In this document: positions 52,926-61,910 of the stretch, in pieces
Layout of the letters: each line of letters begins with the position of its first letter
Numbering within the stretch: the stretch's first letter is position 1
Source: Cellulomonas wangsupingiae
GTDB lineage: Bacteria > Actinomycetota > Actinomycetes > Actinomycetales > Cellulomonadaceae
Direction: 5' to 3'
Length of the DNA: 64,000 nt
Assembly: GCF_024508275.1 (NCBI RefSeq)
Contig: NZ_CP101989.1
Span: forward strand, 3,410,001-3,474,000
Made by a program: the position numbers and the translations under genes
The notes under the pieces: generated by a model
The model's input: only the letters and a program-made list of their open reading frames with translations
Database searches by the model: none
What the model was told of the DNA's origin: nothing

Positions 52926-52957
52926 GATACAGCCATGTATCGCATACAGTCCTGTAT
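52926..52957. promoter_or_regulatory. Two adjacent TetR-type operators
   Basis: GATACAGCCATGTATC (52926-52941; perfect 6-bp arms, 4-bp centre) and ATACAGTCCTGTAT (52944-52957; perfect 6-bp arms, 2-bp centre) lie in the 149-bp gap between tetR and the MMPL gene. Their AT-rich sequence stands out here. Centres are about 17 bp apart, suggesting two dimers on one stretch of DNA. Confidence 0.8.
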
Positions 52958-53022
52958 CGAGTCGCTGCAGGACGCGGCCGCCGGACGCCGCCGTCCCCCC
53001 TCCCCACGAACCAGGAGCAGCC

Positions 53023-55776
53023 GTGTCCTCTGCGCTCTACCGCCTCGGCCGGGCCGCGTACGCGCGCCGGCGCGCCGTCATCGGCGCCTGGCTCGCCCTC
53101 CTGGTGCTCGTCGGCGGCGGTGCGCTGCTGCTCGGGGGCAAGCTCGACAACTCCGTGTCGATCCCCGGCACCGAGTCCCAGGCAGCGCTCGACCGCCTCA
53201 CCGCGACGTTCCCCGAGGCCGCGGGCACGACCGCGCAGGTGCTCGTCGTCGGCGTCGACGGCGCACAGGTCGACGACCCGGCGGTCGCGACGGCCGTCGA
53301 GGACGCCGTCGACGCGTTCACGCGGGTCGAGGCCGTCACGTCCGCGCAGTCGCCGTTCGACACCGACATGCCCGGGGCGTCCGCGGTGAGCGACGACGGC
53401 GAGGCCGCCCTGGTGACCATCTCGCTGGAGGGCGAGGGGGTCGCGATCGGCGCCGACGTCAAGGACGCGCTGCGCGGGATCGCCGACGACCTCGACGCGG
53501 CCCTGCCCGACGACTACGAGGCGACGATCGGCGGCCAGCTCTACTCCCAGGAGTTCCCCGGCCTGACGATCACCGAGGCCCTCGGCGTGCTCGTCGCGTT
53601 CATCGTCCTGCTCGCGACGCTCGGGTCGTTCGCCGCGGCGGGCATGCCGCTGATCAACGCGCTGCTCGGCGTCGGCCTGTCCACGCTGCTCGTGCTGGTC
53701 GCGGCCGCGTTCACGTCCGTCAACTCCACGACGCCCCTGCTCTCGCTGATGCTCGGCCTGGCCGTCGGCATCGACTACGCGCTGTTCATCGTCTCGCGGC
53801 ACCGCGAGCTCCTCGCCGCCGGGCAGCCGCCGCAGGAGGCGGCCGCGCGCGCCAACGCCACCGCCGGGTCGGCCGTCATCTTCGCGGGCCTGACCGTGAT
53901 GATCGCCCTCGTCGGGCTGGGCGTCGCCGGCATCCCGTTCCTCACGACCATGGGCGTCGCGGGTGCCGTGGCCGTCGGCGTCGCGGTCGTCGTGTCCGTC
54001 ACCCTCGTCCCGGCGATGCTCGGCGTCGCCGGGGAGCGTCTGCGCCCCCGTCCGTCGCGCCGCGCACGCCGCGCCGCCGCGGACGCCGCACCCGCAGCCG
54101 CCCCCGCCGCCACCCCTCCCGCGGGCGACGACTGGGACCTGCCGCCGCACCACAACCGGTTCTTCGCCGGCTGGGTCCGGCTCGCGACGGCGCGCCCCTG
54201 GCTCACCGTCGTCGCCACCGTCGGTGCGCTCGTCGCGCTCGCGCTGCCCGCCCTCGACCTTCGCCTCGCCCTGCCCGACGCCGGCGTCCAGCCCACGGGC
54301 TCCGCGGCCCGCGTGACGTACGACCGCATCACCGACCACTTCGGCCCGGGCGCCAACGGCCCGCTCGTCGTCACCGGCAGCATCGTGACCAGCGAGGACC
54401 CGCTGGGCCTCATGGAGGACGTCGCCGACGAGCTGCGCGCGCTGCCCGGTGTCGAGGACGTGCCGCTCGCGACGCCCAACGCGTCGATCGACACCGGCAT
54501 CATCCAGGTCGTCCCGACGACCGGACCCACCGACCCCGAGACGGCCGACCTGGTGCGCGCGATCCGCGACCTGCGCCCGCAGATCCTCGAGGAGCACGGG
54601 TTCGACCTGTCCGTCACGGGCTTCACGGCCGTCGGCATCGACGTCTCCGCCAAGCTCGGTGCGGCGCTCCTGCCGTTCGGCGTCTTCGTGGTCGGCCTGT
54701 CGCTCGTGCTGCTGACGATGGTGTTCCGCTCGATCGCCGTGCCCCTCAAGGCGACCCTCGGGTACCTGCTGTCCGTCGCCGCCGCGTTCGGCGTCGTGAC
54801 CAGCGTGTTCGAGCACGGCGTCGGGGCGGACCTGCTGCACGTGTCACGCCTGGGACCGGTCATCTCGTTCATGCCGATCGTGCTCATGGGTGTGCTGTTC
54901 GGGCTCGCGATGGACTACGAGGTGTTCCTCGTGTCCCGCATCCGTGAGGACTACGTGCACTCCGGCAAGGCGCGGGCCGCGATCGCGTCCGGGTTCGTCG
55001 GCTCGGCCAAGGTCGTGACGGCCGCGGCCGTCATCATGGTCGCCGTCTTCTTCGCGTTCGTGCCCGAGGGTGACATCAACATCAAGCCCATCGCGCTGGG
55101 CCTGGCCGTCGGCGTCGCGGTCGACGCGTTCGTCGTCCGCATGACCCTCGTCCCGGCGGTCATGCAGCTGCTGGGCGACAAGGCCTGGTGGATGCCCCGC
55201 GCGCTCGACCGTGTCCTGCCGTCGTTCGACGTCGAGGGCGAGGCCCTGCACCGCGAGATCGGGCTGGACGCGTGGCCGGGCGACCCGGACGTCGTCGTCG
55301 CGGCCCGCGACCTGCGTCTGGCCGCCGCCGACCGCAGCGACGTCCTGCACCTCGCCGTGCGACGGGGCGACGCGCTCGTCGTCCACGCCGACGAGCCCGC
55401 ACGCGTCGCGGCCCTGCTGCTGACCGTCGCGGGACGCCTCGCGCCCGCGGGCGGCGACCTCAAGGTCGACGGGCTGCTGCTGCCGGTGCGCGCGGCCGCC
55501 GTGCGACGCCGCGTCGGGTACGTGGACCTGCGCACGGAGGCGGTGGACGCGCTCGACGCGGCCGTCGCCGAGCGGCCCGCCGTCCTCGCCGTCGACCGGA
55601 CGGACCTCGTCACCGACCCCCACGAGCGAGCGCACCTCACCGCGACGCTCGCCCGCGCCGCCGCGGCCGGCACGACGCTCCTGCTGGGCGTCGTCGGTGC
55701 CGCCCCCGCCGACGACCTCCTGCCGGACGGCACCCCCGTGACCACCCTCGCGCCGCAGACCGGCGTCCTCGCGTGA
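53023..55776 (+). CDS. MMPL/RND-type transporter with C-terminal pseudo-ABC-ATPase-like tail
   Basis: 917 residues. Two MMPL halves (about 1-345 and 385-725), each with one N-terminal helix, an extracytoplasmic domain and a five-helix bundle; LMLGLAVGIDYALFIVSRHR and VLFGLAMDYEVFLVSRIRED carry the conserved Asp/Tyr of the proton pathway. Residues about 735-917 are an extra soluble domain: LHLAVRRGDALVVHADEPAR replaces a Walker A loop, GDLKVDGLLLPVR and RRRVGYVDL follow in ABC order, and RPAVLAVDRTDLVTD sits where Walker B would be. It looks like a nucleotide-binding domain without catalytic residues. GTG 53023 has AGGAG. Probably exports lipids or drugs together with the downstream YhgE/Pip protein. 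Confidence 0.9.
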   Translation: MSSALYRLGRAAYARRRAVIGAWLALLVLVGGGALLLGGKLDNSVSIPGTESQAALDRLTATFPEAAGTTAQVLVVGVDGAQVDDPAVATAVEDAVDAFTRVEAVTSAQSPFDTDMPGASAVSDDGEAALVTISLEGEGVAIGADVKDALRGIADDLDAALPDDYEATIGGQLYSQEFPGLTITEALGVLVAFIVLLATLGSFAAAGMPLINALLGVGLSTLLVLVAAAFTSVNSTTPLLSLMLGLAVGIDYALFIVSRHRELLAAGQPPQEAAARANATAGSAVIFAGLTVMIALVGLGVAGIPFLTTMGVAGAVAVGVAVVVSVTLVPAMLGVAGERLRPRPSRRARRAAADAAPAAAPAATPPAGDDWDLPPHHNRFFAGWVRLATARPWLTVVATVGALVALALPALDLRLALPDAGVQPTGSAARVTYDRITDHFGPGANGPLVVTGSIVTSEDPLGLMEDVADELRALPGVEDVPLATPNASIDTGIIQVVPTTGPTDPETADLVRAIRDLRPQILEEHGFDLSVTGFTAVGIDVSAKLGAALLPFGVFVVGLSLVLLTMVFRSIAVPLKATLGYLLSVAAAFGVVTSVFEHGVGADLLHVSRLGPVISFMPIVLMGVLFGLAMDYEVFLVSRIREDYVHSGKARAAIASGFVGSAKVVTAAAVIMVAVFFAFVPEGDINIKPIALGLAVGVAVDAFVVRMTLVPAVMQLLGDKAWWMPRALDRVLPSFDVEGEALHREIGLDAWPGDPDVVVAARDLRLAAADRSDVLHLAVRRGDALVVHADEPARVAALLLTVAGRLAPAGGDLKVDGLLLPVRAAAVRRRVGYVDLRTEAVDALDAAVAERPAVLAVDRTDLVTDPHERAHLTATLARAAAAGTTLLLGVVGAAPADDLLPDGTPVTTLAPQTGVLA

Positions 55777-55796
55777 GCGCGCAGGAAGGAACCCCG

Positions 55797-57983
55797 ATGT
55801 CCCGCACCCCGGTGACCCGCCCCTCCGCACGGCGGTGGCCCGCCGTCGTCGTCGCCCTCGCGGCACCGATCGCGCTGGTGGTGGTGCTCCTGGCCGCCTC
55901 GTGGGCGCCGGCCGACGGGCTGGCACGGGTGCAGGCGGCGGTGGTCAACGAGGACGAGCCGGTGACGCTCGAGGGCCAGTACACGCCGCTCGGCCGGCAG
56001 CTCGCCGGTGCGCTCGTCGAGGGCTCCGAGGTCGCCGCGAACTACGAGTGGGTCGTCACCGACGAGGCCGACGCGACCGCCGGCCTGCAGGACGGCACGT
56101 ACGCCGCCGTCGTGACGATCCCCGAGAACTTCTCGGCAGCGGCGACGTCGTTCGCCTCCGGGGAGGGCACCGCCGAGCAGGCGACCGTCGAGATCACGTC
56201 GCCCCCGGGTGCCACGACCGTCGACCAGGCCGTCGCGTCCACCGTCACCACGGCCGCCACCCGGGTGCTGGGCGAACAGCTCACCACGACGTACATCGAG
56301 AACGTGCTCGTCGGCTTCACCACCCTCAGCGAGCAGCTCGGCGAGGCCGCCGACGGCGCGACCGCCCTGGCCGACGGGGTCGGCCAGCTCGCGGACGGCA
56401 CCGGGCAGCTCGCCACGGGTGCCGACGGGCTCGCGACCGGTGCGGCGACGCTCGCCGACGGCACCACGCAGCTGCAGGACGGGTCGTACGAGCTGGCGAC
56501 GGGCACGTCGCAGCTCGCCACCGGTGCCCGGGGTCTCGCGGACGGTGCGCAGCAGCTCGCCGACGGTGCGGGGGCGTCCGCGACGGGCGCCCGCGAGCTC
56601 GCGAACGGCGCCACGGGGCTGACGACGGGGACGTCGCAGCTCGCCGGTGGGCTGGGGCAGACGGCGGCGCAGATCGCCGACCCGACGACCGGCCTGCCTG
56701 CCCTGGACGCCGGTGCGACCGGGCTGGCCACGGGCACCCGTCAGCTCGTCACCGAGATGCTCTCGACGGCGCAGCTCCTGGCGACGGTCAACGGCTGCAC
56801 GGCTCCCACCGACAGCCCGACCTGCGGGATCGCGCTCGGCCAGGTGGCGGCCCTGCAGGAGCAGCTCGACCCCGCCAGCGCCGAGTCCCTCGTGAACGGT
56901 GCGGACCGGCTCGCCGGCGGGATCGGCGTCGCCGTGAACGGCGACGGCACCGTCGAGAACCCCGGCCTCGTCGTCGGCCTCCAGCAGCTCGCCGGTGGCG
57001 CCGCGGCGCTCGACACGGGCGCCCGGACCCTGGCCGGCGGCGCCGGTCAGCTCGCCGACGGCATCGACCAGCTCGCGGCGGGCACGTCCGGCCTCGCGGA
57101 CGGCGCGTCCACCCTCGCGGACGGCGCGTCGCAGCTCGCGGGCGGGTCGTCGCAGCTCGCGGCGGGCGTCGCGCAGCTCGGTGGCGGCGCGTCGCAGCTC
57201 GCGGACGGCAGCGCGCAGCTGGCCGACGGCGTGCGGCAGACGAACGAGGGCGCCGGTCAGCTCGCCCAGGGGACCGCGGAGCTGGGCACCGGCCTGGGTC
57301 AGGCCGTCGACCAGCTCCCCACGACGCCGGAGGACGAGCGCGCGAACCTCGCGCAGGTCGTCACCGCGCCCGTCGCCGCGCCGTCGTCGGCCGTGTCGGC
57401 GCCGCTGGGGCTCGTCTCGACCCTCGTCGCCGTGGCGCTGTGGATCGGCGCCCTCGTGCTGTTCCTCGTGTTCCGGCCGCTGCCCGCGCGCGTGGCCGGG
57501 TCGACGCGCTCGGCGCTCGGCCTGGTCGCCGGGGCACTGGCGCTGCCTGCGGCGGTGTCGGCGGTCGCGGGTGCGGCCGTGGGAGCCGTGGCCGGGGGCA
57601 TCACCGACCAGGGCCTCGGGCGCACGCTCGGGCTCGTCGCCGTCGGTGCGCTCGCCGCCGTGGCGCTCGCCGCGTTCCACCAGGCGGTCGCCGCCTGGTT
57701 CGGCACGGCCGGCCGGGTCGTCGCGGTCGTGGCGGGCTTCGCCTTCCTCGTCGCGGGGCTCGCGGTGACGGTCCCCGCCTGGGTGGGCAGCTCGGTCGGC
57801 TGGCTCCCGCTGGGCCCGGTCGCCGACGGCCTGGGCGCCGTGGTCGGGGAGTCGCCGGCGTCGCTCCTCGGCGCGGTCGTCGCCCTGCTCCTGTGGGGCG
57901 TCGCGAGCGTCCTCGCCTCGGCGGGCGCCGCCACCCGCGCCCGTCAGGCCGTCGGCGCCCGCACGGTCGCCGCCTACGCCTGA
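55797..57983 (+). CDS. YhgE/Pip-family membrane protein with heptad LADG repeats
   Basis: 728 residues. One N-terminal helix (about 15-37), a long extracytoplasmic region and five C-terminal helices (about 535-715). The extracytoplasmic part holds two blocks of seven-residue repeats of the form LA(D/T)G(A/T)xx, at about 185-295 and 395-500, which predict a long helical rod; a Cys pair (NGCTAP, PTCGIA) lies between. This is the architecture of YhgE/phage-infection-protein relatives, including type VII secretion EsaA-like proteins. ATG 55797 has AGGAAGGA and lies 20 bp after the MMPL stop, so the two form an operon under the TetR regulator. Confidence 0.92.
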   Translation: MSRTPVTRPSARRWPAVVVALAAPIALVVVLLAASWAPADGLARVQAAVVNEDEPVTLEGQYTPLGRQLAGALVEGSEVAANYEWVVTDEADATAGLQDGTYAAVVTIPENFSAAATSFASGEGTAEQATVEITSPPGATTVDQAVASTVTTAATRVLGEQLTTTYIENVLVGFTTLSEQLGEAADGATALADGVGQLADGTGQLATGADGLATGAATLADGTTQLQDGSYELATGTSQLATGARGLADGAQQLADGAGASATGARELANGATGLTTGTSQLAGGLGQTAAQIADPTTGLPALDAGATGLATGTRQLVTEMLSTAQLLATVNGCTAPTDSPTCGIALGQVAALQEQLDPASAESLVNGADRLAGGIGVAVNGDGTVENPGLVVGLQQLAGGAAALDTGARTLAGGAGQLADGIDQLAAGTSGLADGASTLADGASQLAGGSSQLAAGVAQLGGGASQLADGSAQLADGVRQTNEGAGQLAQGTAELGTGLGQAVDQLPTTPEDERANLAQVVTAPVAAPSSAVSAPLGLVSTLVAVALWIGALVLFLVFRPLPARVAGSTRSALGLVAGALALPAAVSAVAGAAVGAVAGGITDQGLGRTLGLVAVGALAAVALAAFHQAVAAWFGTAGRVVAVVAGFAFLVAGLAVTVPAWVGSSVGWLPLGPVADGLGAVVGESPASLLGAVVALLLWGVASVLASAGAATRARQAVGARTVAAYA

Positions 57984-58006
57984 GGCCGCCGCGGGAGGTG
58001 CCCCGG

Positions 58007-58096
58007 ACCGGATCGCTCTCTCACGCCCCGAGGACGATCCAGCTCCGCCACCGGACCGGATCGCTCTCTCACGCGCGAGGGGGCGATCCAGTCCGG
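58007..58096. terminator. Two tandem GATCC-family hairpins
   Basis: ACCGGATCGCTCTCTCACG occurs at 58007-58025 and again at 58055-58073. Each is followed by its partial reverse complement (GAGGACGATCCAGCTC at 58030-58045; GCGAGGGGGCGATCCAGTCC at 58075-58094), so two consecutive hairpins form. They fill the 125-bp gap between the converging YhgE/Pip and sugar permease genes and match the element at 14754 almost base for base. Confidence 0.85.
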
Positions 58097-58108
58097 CTGG
58101 GAGGGGCG

Positions 58109-59158
58109 TCAGCGGCGGCGGACCGCCAGGACCCGCTGCAGGATGACGAACGCGAGCAGGACGACGCCGATGAACACGCGCGTCCACCAGGAGTCGAGGC
58201 CCTCGCGCGCGATGAGCACCTGGATCAGCCCGTACACGAGCACCCCGGCACCGGTGCCGAGGACGAACCCGACCCCTCCGGACAGCAGCGTGCCCCCGAT
58301 GACGACGGCCGCGATCGCGTCGAGCTCCATGCCGATGCCCGTGAGGTTGAAGCCGGACTTCGTGTAGAGCGCGAACAGGACCCCCGCGATGCCGGCGCAC
58401 GTCCCGGAGATGACGTACACCCACACGCGCGTGCGCGCGGGCCGCAGGCCCATGAGGTTGACCGCCGCTCCCCCGTCGCCCGCGCCCAGCCCGTACACCG
58501 ACCGGCCGAACCGCGTGTAGTGCAGGATCAGGAACGCGATCAGCAGCACCGCCAGCGCGACGAGCATGCTGGCGTTGATGCGCCACAGCTGGCGACCCTC
58601 ACCGAACTTCAGGCTCCAGGCGGCCAGCGCGGAGAAGCCCTCGTCGTCGATCTTCAGCGAGTTGACGCTGATGACGTTGGCGAGGCCGCGCGCGAGGAAC
58701 ATCACCGCGAGCGACGCGATGAACGGTTGGATGTCGAACACCTGGACCATCACGCCGATGAGCAGCCCGCACGACGTGCCGATGAGCACACCGACCACGA
58801 GCACCACCGCCAGCGGCAGCCCTGCGGTGAACATCTCGGCGATCGACAGCCCGACGAGCGCGACGACCGCCCCGACGGACAGGTCGATGCCGCCGGTGAG
58901 GATGACGAACGTCATGCCGACGGCGAGCACCAGCAGGTAGGAGTTGTCGACCAGCAGGTTCGACAGCAGCTTCATGCTGACGAAGTCGACGCGCTCGGTG
59001 GAGTACCGCTGCTGGCCGATGCCGAGCATCAGCGCCAGCGTGATCAGCGTGCCCAGCACGGGCAGGAAGCGCCGGTCGATGCCGCGCAGCGCCCGGCGCG
59101 CCCGGCGGGCCACGGTGTCCACGTCCTTGTCGGTCCGGACCATCTCCTGCGTGCTCAT
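58109..59158 (-). CDS. yjfF: Sugar ABC transporter permease, YjfF-type
   Basis: 349 residues with about nine to ten transmembrane helices. It has the BPD_transp_2 pattern: LVLAVGMTFVILTGGIDLSVGAVVAL, QPFIASLAVMFLARGLANVIS and GMELDAIAAVVIGGTLLSGGVG, the last being the cytoplasmic loop that contacts the ATPase. Together with the other permease it forms the membrane pore of a YtfQRT-YjfF-like importer, known in E. coli for galactofuranose. ATG 59158 overlaps the stop of the upstream permease (ATGA). Last gene of the operon, closed by the hairpins at 58007-58096. Confidence 0.9.
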   Translation of the reverse strand: MSTQEMVRTDKDVDTVARRARRALRGIDRRFLPVLGTLITLALMLGIGQQRYSTERVDFVSMKLLSNLLVDNSYLLVLAVGMTFVILTGGIDLSVGAVVALVGLSIAEMFTAGLPLAVVLVVGVLIGTSCGLLIGVMVQVFDIQPFIASLAVMFLARGLANVISVNSLKIDDEGFSALAAWSLKFGEGRQLWRINASMLVALAVLLIAFLILHYTRFGRSVYGLGAGDGGAAVNLMGLRPARTRVWVYVISGTCAGIAGVLFALYTKSGFNLTGIGMELDAIAAVVIGGTLLSGGVGFVLGTGAGVLVYGLIQVLIAREGLDSWWTRVFIGVVLLAFVILQRVLAVRRR

Positions 59159-60276
59159 GCCGTGACCTCCGCGGCGGTCGTCGTCTCCACCGGGGCGGCC
59201 GGGGCGTCGCTGCGGTCGGCGCGTCGTCGGCCACGCAGCATGGCCCGCAGCGTCGGGGACGCCGCGACGCACACCGCGATGAGCACGATCGCCTTGAACA
59301 GGGGCGTGGTCTGCGACGGCAGCTGGAAGATGATGACGGCCCGCTCGAGCGTGCTCAGCAGCATGGCCCCGACCAGCAGACCGCCCAGGTAGAACCGGCC
59401 GCCGTCGAGCTTGGTGCCCCCGAGCACGACGACCATGATCGCGTCGAGCTCCTTCATCAGCCCGATGTTGTTGGCGTCGGCCGCCATGGTCGGCGCGCCG
59501 TAGACGAGGCCCGCGAGCGCGGCGAGGACGCCGGCGATGACGTAGACGGTCCACGTGGTGCGTCGGGCCTGCACGCCCGCGAGGCGGCTCGCCTCACGGT
59601 TGATGCCGATGGACTCGAGGAACATCCCGAGCGCGGTGCGCCGCACCACGACCGCCACGACGACGAACGCCCCGACGGCGATGACCACGGGTGTCGGGAC
59701 GCCGAGGACGAAGCCGGAGCCGATGGTCTTGAAGGGCGGGCTCGTGACCGTGGTGATCTGGCCCTGCGTGATGAGCATCGCGATGCCGCGGCCCGCGACC
59801 ATGAGGATCATCGTCGCGATGAAGGGCTGGATGCCGAGCCCGGCGACCATCGCCCCGTTGAACGCACCGCCGAGCGCCCCGACGGCGAGCCCGAGCAGCA
59901 CGGCGGTCAGCACGGTGCCGACGTTCGACGGGTCGGCGGCGGTGTCGAGGTACGTCAGCGACACGGCCAGGCCGATCGCCATGACGGCGCCCACCGACAG
60001 GTCGATCCCGCCCGTGGCGATGACGAGGCACATGCCGAGCGCCAGCAGCAGCGGCGTCGCGCTGTTGCGCAGCAGGTCGACGATCTGGCCGAACAGGTGC
60101 CCGTCGCGCACGGTGACGTCGAGGAAGCCGGGGCTCATCACGCCGCACGCCAGCAGGAGCGCGATCAGCGCGACCACGGGCCAGAACAGCCCGTGGTGGG
60201 AGACCTCGCGCCAGACGGCGGCGCCACGGGACGTCCCCGACGCCGCCGGCGTCGTCGACGGCAGGGTCGGGGTCAT
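59155..60276 (-). CDS. ytfT: Sugar ABC transporter permease, YtfT-type
   Basis: 373 residues, about ten transmembrane helices after a Pro/Thr-rich N terminus. Family motifs: LLLALGMCLVIATGGIDLSVGAVMAI, QPFIATMILMVAGRGIAMLIT and LMKELDAIMVVVLGGTKLDGGRF. It is the partner of the second permease; both are BPD_transp_2 proteins of carbohydrate uptake systems. ATG 60276 overlaps the stop of the ATPase gene (ATGA), and its own stop overlaps the next permease start, so three genes are translationally coupled. The YtfT call over other ribose-type permeases rests on the operon context. Confidence 0.9.
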   Translation of the reverse strand: MTPTLPSTTPAASGTSRGAAVWREVSHHGLFWPVVALIALLLACGVMSPGFLDVTVRDGHLFGQIVDLLRNSATPLLLALGMCLVIATGGIDLSVGAVMAIGLAVSLTYLDTAADPSNVGTVLTAVLLGLAVGALGGAFNGAMVAGLGIQPFIATMILMVAGRGIAMLITQGQITTVTSPPFKTIGSGFVLGVPTPVVIAVGAFVVVAVVVRRTALGMFLESIGINREASRLAGVQARRTTWTVYVIAGVLAALAGLVYGAPTMAADANNIGLMKELDAIMVVVLGGTKLDGGRFYLGGLLVGAMLLSTLERAVIIFQLPSQTTPLFKAIVLIAVCVAASPTLRAMLRGRRRADRSDAPAAPVETTTAAEVTA

Positions 60277-61841
60277 GCGTGCGCTCCGCTCTCGGCGATG
60301 GTCTCGAGGATCGTGGCAGTCGTGACGTCGTCGGTGTTGACGAGGTCGTCGACCTTCTGGCGGTCGCGCATGACGACGAGCCGCTGACTCAGGCGCAGGA
60401 CCTCCTCGAGCTCGGAGGAGATGAACACGACCGACATGCCGTCCTGCGCGAGCTCGGTGACGAGCTTCTGGATCTCGGCCTTCGCCCCGACGTCGATGCC
60501 ACGCGTCGGCTCGTCGAGGATGAGCAGGCGCGGCGCGGTGGCGAGCCAGCGGGCGAGCAGGACCTTCTGCTGGTTGCCGCCGGACAGGTTGCGGATCAGC
60601 GCGTTCGGGTTGGGCGGCGTGATCTGCAGCGCGGTGATGTACTTCGCGACGACGTCGTCGAGCTGACGCCGGGGCAGCGGCCGCCAGGTGCCGCGGCGGG
60701 CCTGCAGCGCGAGGGCGATGTTCTCGCGGACCGTCAGGTCGCCGACGATGCCCTCCTTCTTGCGGTCCTCGGTGGAGTACGCGATGCCGCGGGCGAGCGC
60801 GGTCAGCGGCGACGTCAGCCGGGTCAGCGTGCTCTGGACGCGCACCTCGCCGGCGTCGGGCCGGTCGGCGCCGGCCAGGAGCCGCGCCATCTCGGTGCGG
60901 CCGGACCCGAGAAGGCCGGCGACGCCGAGGATCTCCCCGGCGTACAGGTTGACGTCGAACGGCTGCACCGAGCCGTTCCTGCCCAGGCCGACGGCCGTGA
61001 GGAACGGCGTCTCGCGCTCGGAGTGGATCGTGATGGTCGAGCGCGCCTTCTCCTCGATGCCCGCCAGCGCCTCGCGGGAGCGGCCGATCATCGCCGCGAT
61101 GAGGTCGCGCCGCGGCAGGTCGGCGACGAGGTGCTCACCGACGAATCGCCCGTTGCGCAGCACGGTCACGCGGTCGGAGATCTCGTAGATCTGGTCGAGG
61201 AAGTGCGAGACGAACAGGATCGCGACGCCCTCGTCCTTCAGGCGCCGCACGACGCGGAAGAGCTCGGCGACCTCGGCGTTGTCGAGGCTCGACGTGGGCT
61301 CGTCGAGGATGAGGACCTTGGCGTCGACGACCAGCGCGCGCGCGATCGCGCACAGCTGCTGGACCGCGATGGTGTGCGAGGACAGCATCGAGCGGGGGTC
61401 GACGTCGAGGTTGAGGCGGGCGAGGAACTCCGCCGCCCGGCGGCGCGTGGCCCGCCAGTCGATGAAGGGCCCGCGGCGCACCTCGTGGCCGAGCATGACG
61501 TTCTCGGCCACCGTGAGGTTCGCGCAGAGGTTGACCTCCTGGTAGACGGTCGAGATGCCGGCGGCCTGCGCCTGGCTCGGGCCGTCGAAGCGCAGGTCCT
61601 GCCCGTCGACCTCGATGCGGCCGGAGTCGATCGCGTACACCCCGGTCAGCGCCTTGATGAGGGTGGACTTGCCGGCGCCGTTCTCGCCCATGAGCGCGTG
61701 CACCTCGCCCGGGAACAGGCGGAACGGCACGTCGTCGAGGGCCTTGACGCCGGGGAACGCGATCGAGATCCCCGTCATCTGCACGACGGGGGTGCGCTCG
61801 GCGGCCGGACCGGCGGCCGCCTCGGGCTGTGCTGCGGACAT
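60273..61841 (-). CDS. ytfR: Sugar ABC transporter ATP-binding protein with two nucleotide-binding domains, YtfR-type
   Basis: 522 residues, two fused ABC domains. Domain 1 has Walker A GENGAGKSTLIKAL, Q-loop VYQEVNLC and Walker B VLILDEPTSSLD, with a non-canonical signature (HTIAVQQL), as usual in this family. Domain 2 has a degenerate Walker A GLLGSGRTEMARLL but intact LSGGNQQKV signature and LLILDEPTRGIDVGAK. One site therefore probably hydrolyses ATP. It powers the two downstream permeases. ATG 61841 has AGGAAGGAC. A strong hairpin at 61863-61898 separates it from the binding-protein gene. Confidence 0.94.
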   Translation of the reverse strand: MSAAQPEAAAGPAAERTPVVQMTGISIAFPGVKALDDVPFRLFPGEVHALMGENGAGKSTLIKALTGVYAIDSGRIEVDGQDLRFDGPSQAQAAGISTVYQEVNLCANLTVAENVMLGHEVRRGPFIDWRATRRRAAEFLARLNLDVDPRSMLSSHTIAVQQLCAIARALVVDAKVLILDEPTSSLDNAEVAELFRVVRRLKDEGVAILFVSHFLDQIYEISDRVTVLRNGRFVGEHLVADLPRRDLIAAMIGRSREALAGIEEKARSTITIHSERETPFLTAVGLGRNGSVQPFDVNLYAGEILGVAGLLGSGRTEMARLLAGADRPDAGEVRVQSTLTRLTSPLTALARGIAYSTEDRKKEGIVGDLTVRENIALALQARRGTWRPLPRRQLDDVVAKYITALQITPPNPNALIRNLSGGNQQKVLLARWLATAPRLLILDEPTRGIDVGAKAEIQKLVTELAQDGMSVVFISSELEEVLRLSQRLVVMRDRQKVDDLVNTDDVTTATILETIAESGAHA

Positions 61842-61862
61842 CGGTGTCCTTCCTGCGGACGG

Positions 61863-61898
61863 GCCCCGGGCGGCAGGTGCTCACCTGCCGCCCGGGGC
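61863..61898 (-). terminator. Intra-operon hairpin between binding-protein and ATPase genes
   Basis: GCCCCGGGCGGCAGGTG (61863-61879) is exactly complementary to 61882-61898 with a CT centre, giving about 16 bp of stem. It lies in the 69-bp gap after the binding-protein stop and before the ATPase ribosome site. Such hairpins protect or terminate the upstream message, so the binding protein is made in excess over the ATPase and permeases. Confidence 0.8.
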
Positions 61899-61910
61899 GC
61901 CGGTCACGTG

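Noticed and set aside
53023..54840. Long open frames antisense to the MMPL transporter gene
   Set aside because: They show the Arg/Gly/Asp/His-rich composition typical of antisense frames in high-GC DNA and have no recognisable domain, while the sense frame is a complete transporter.
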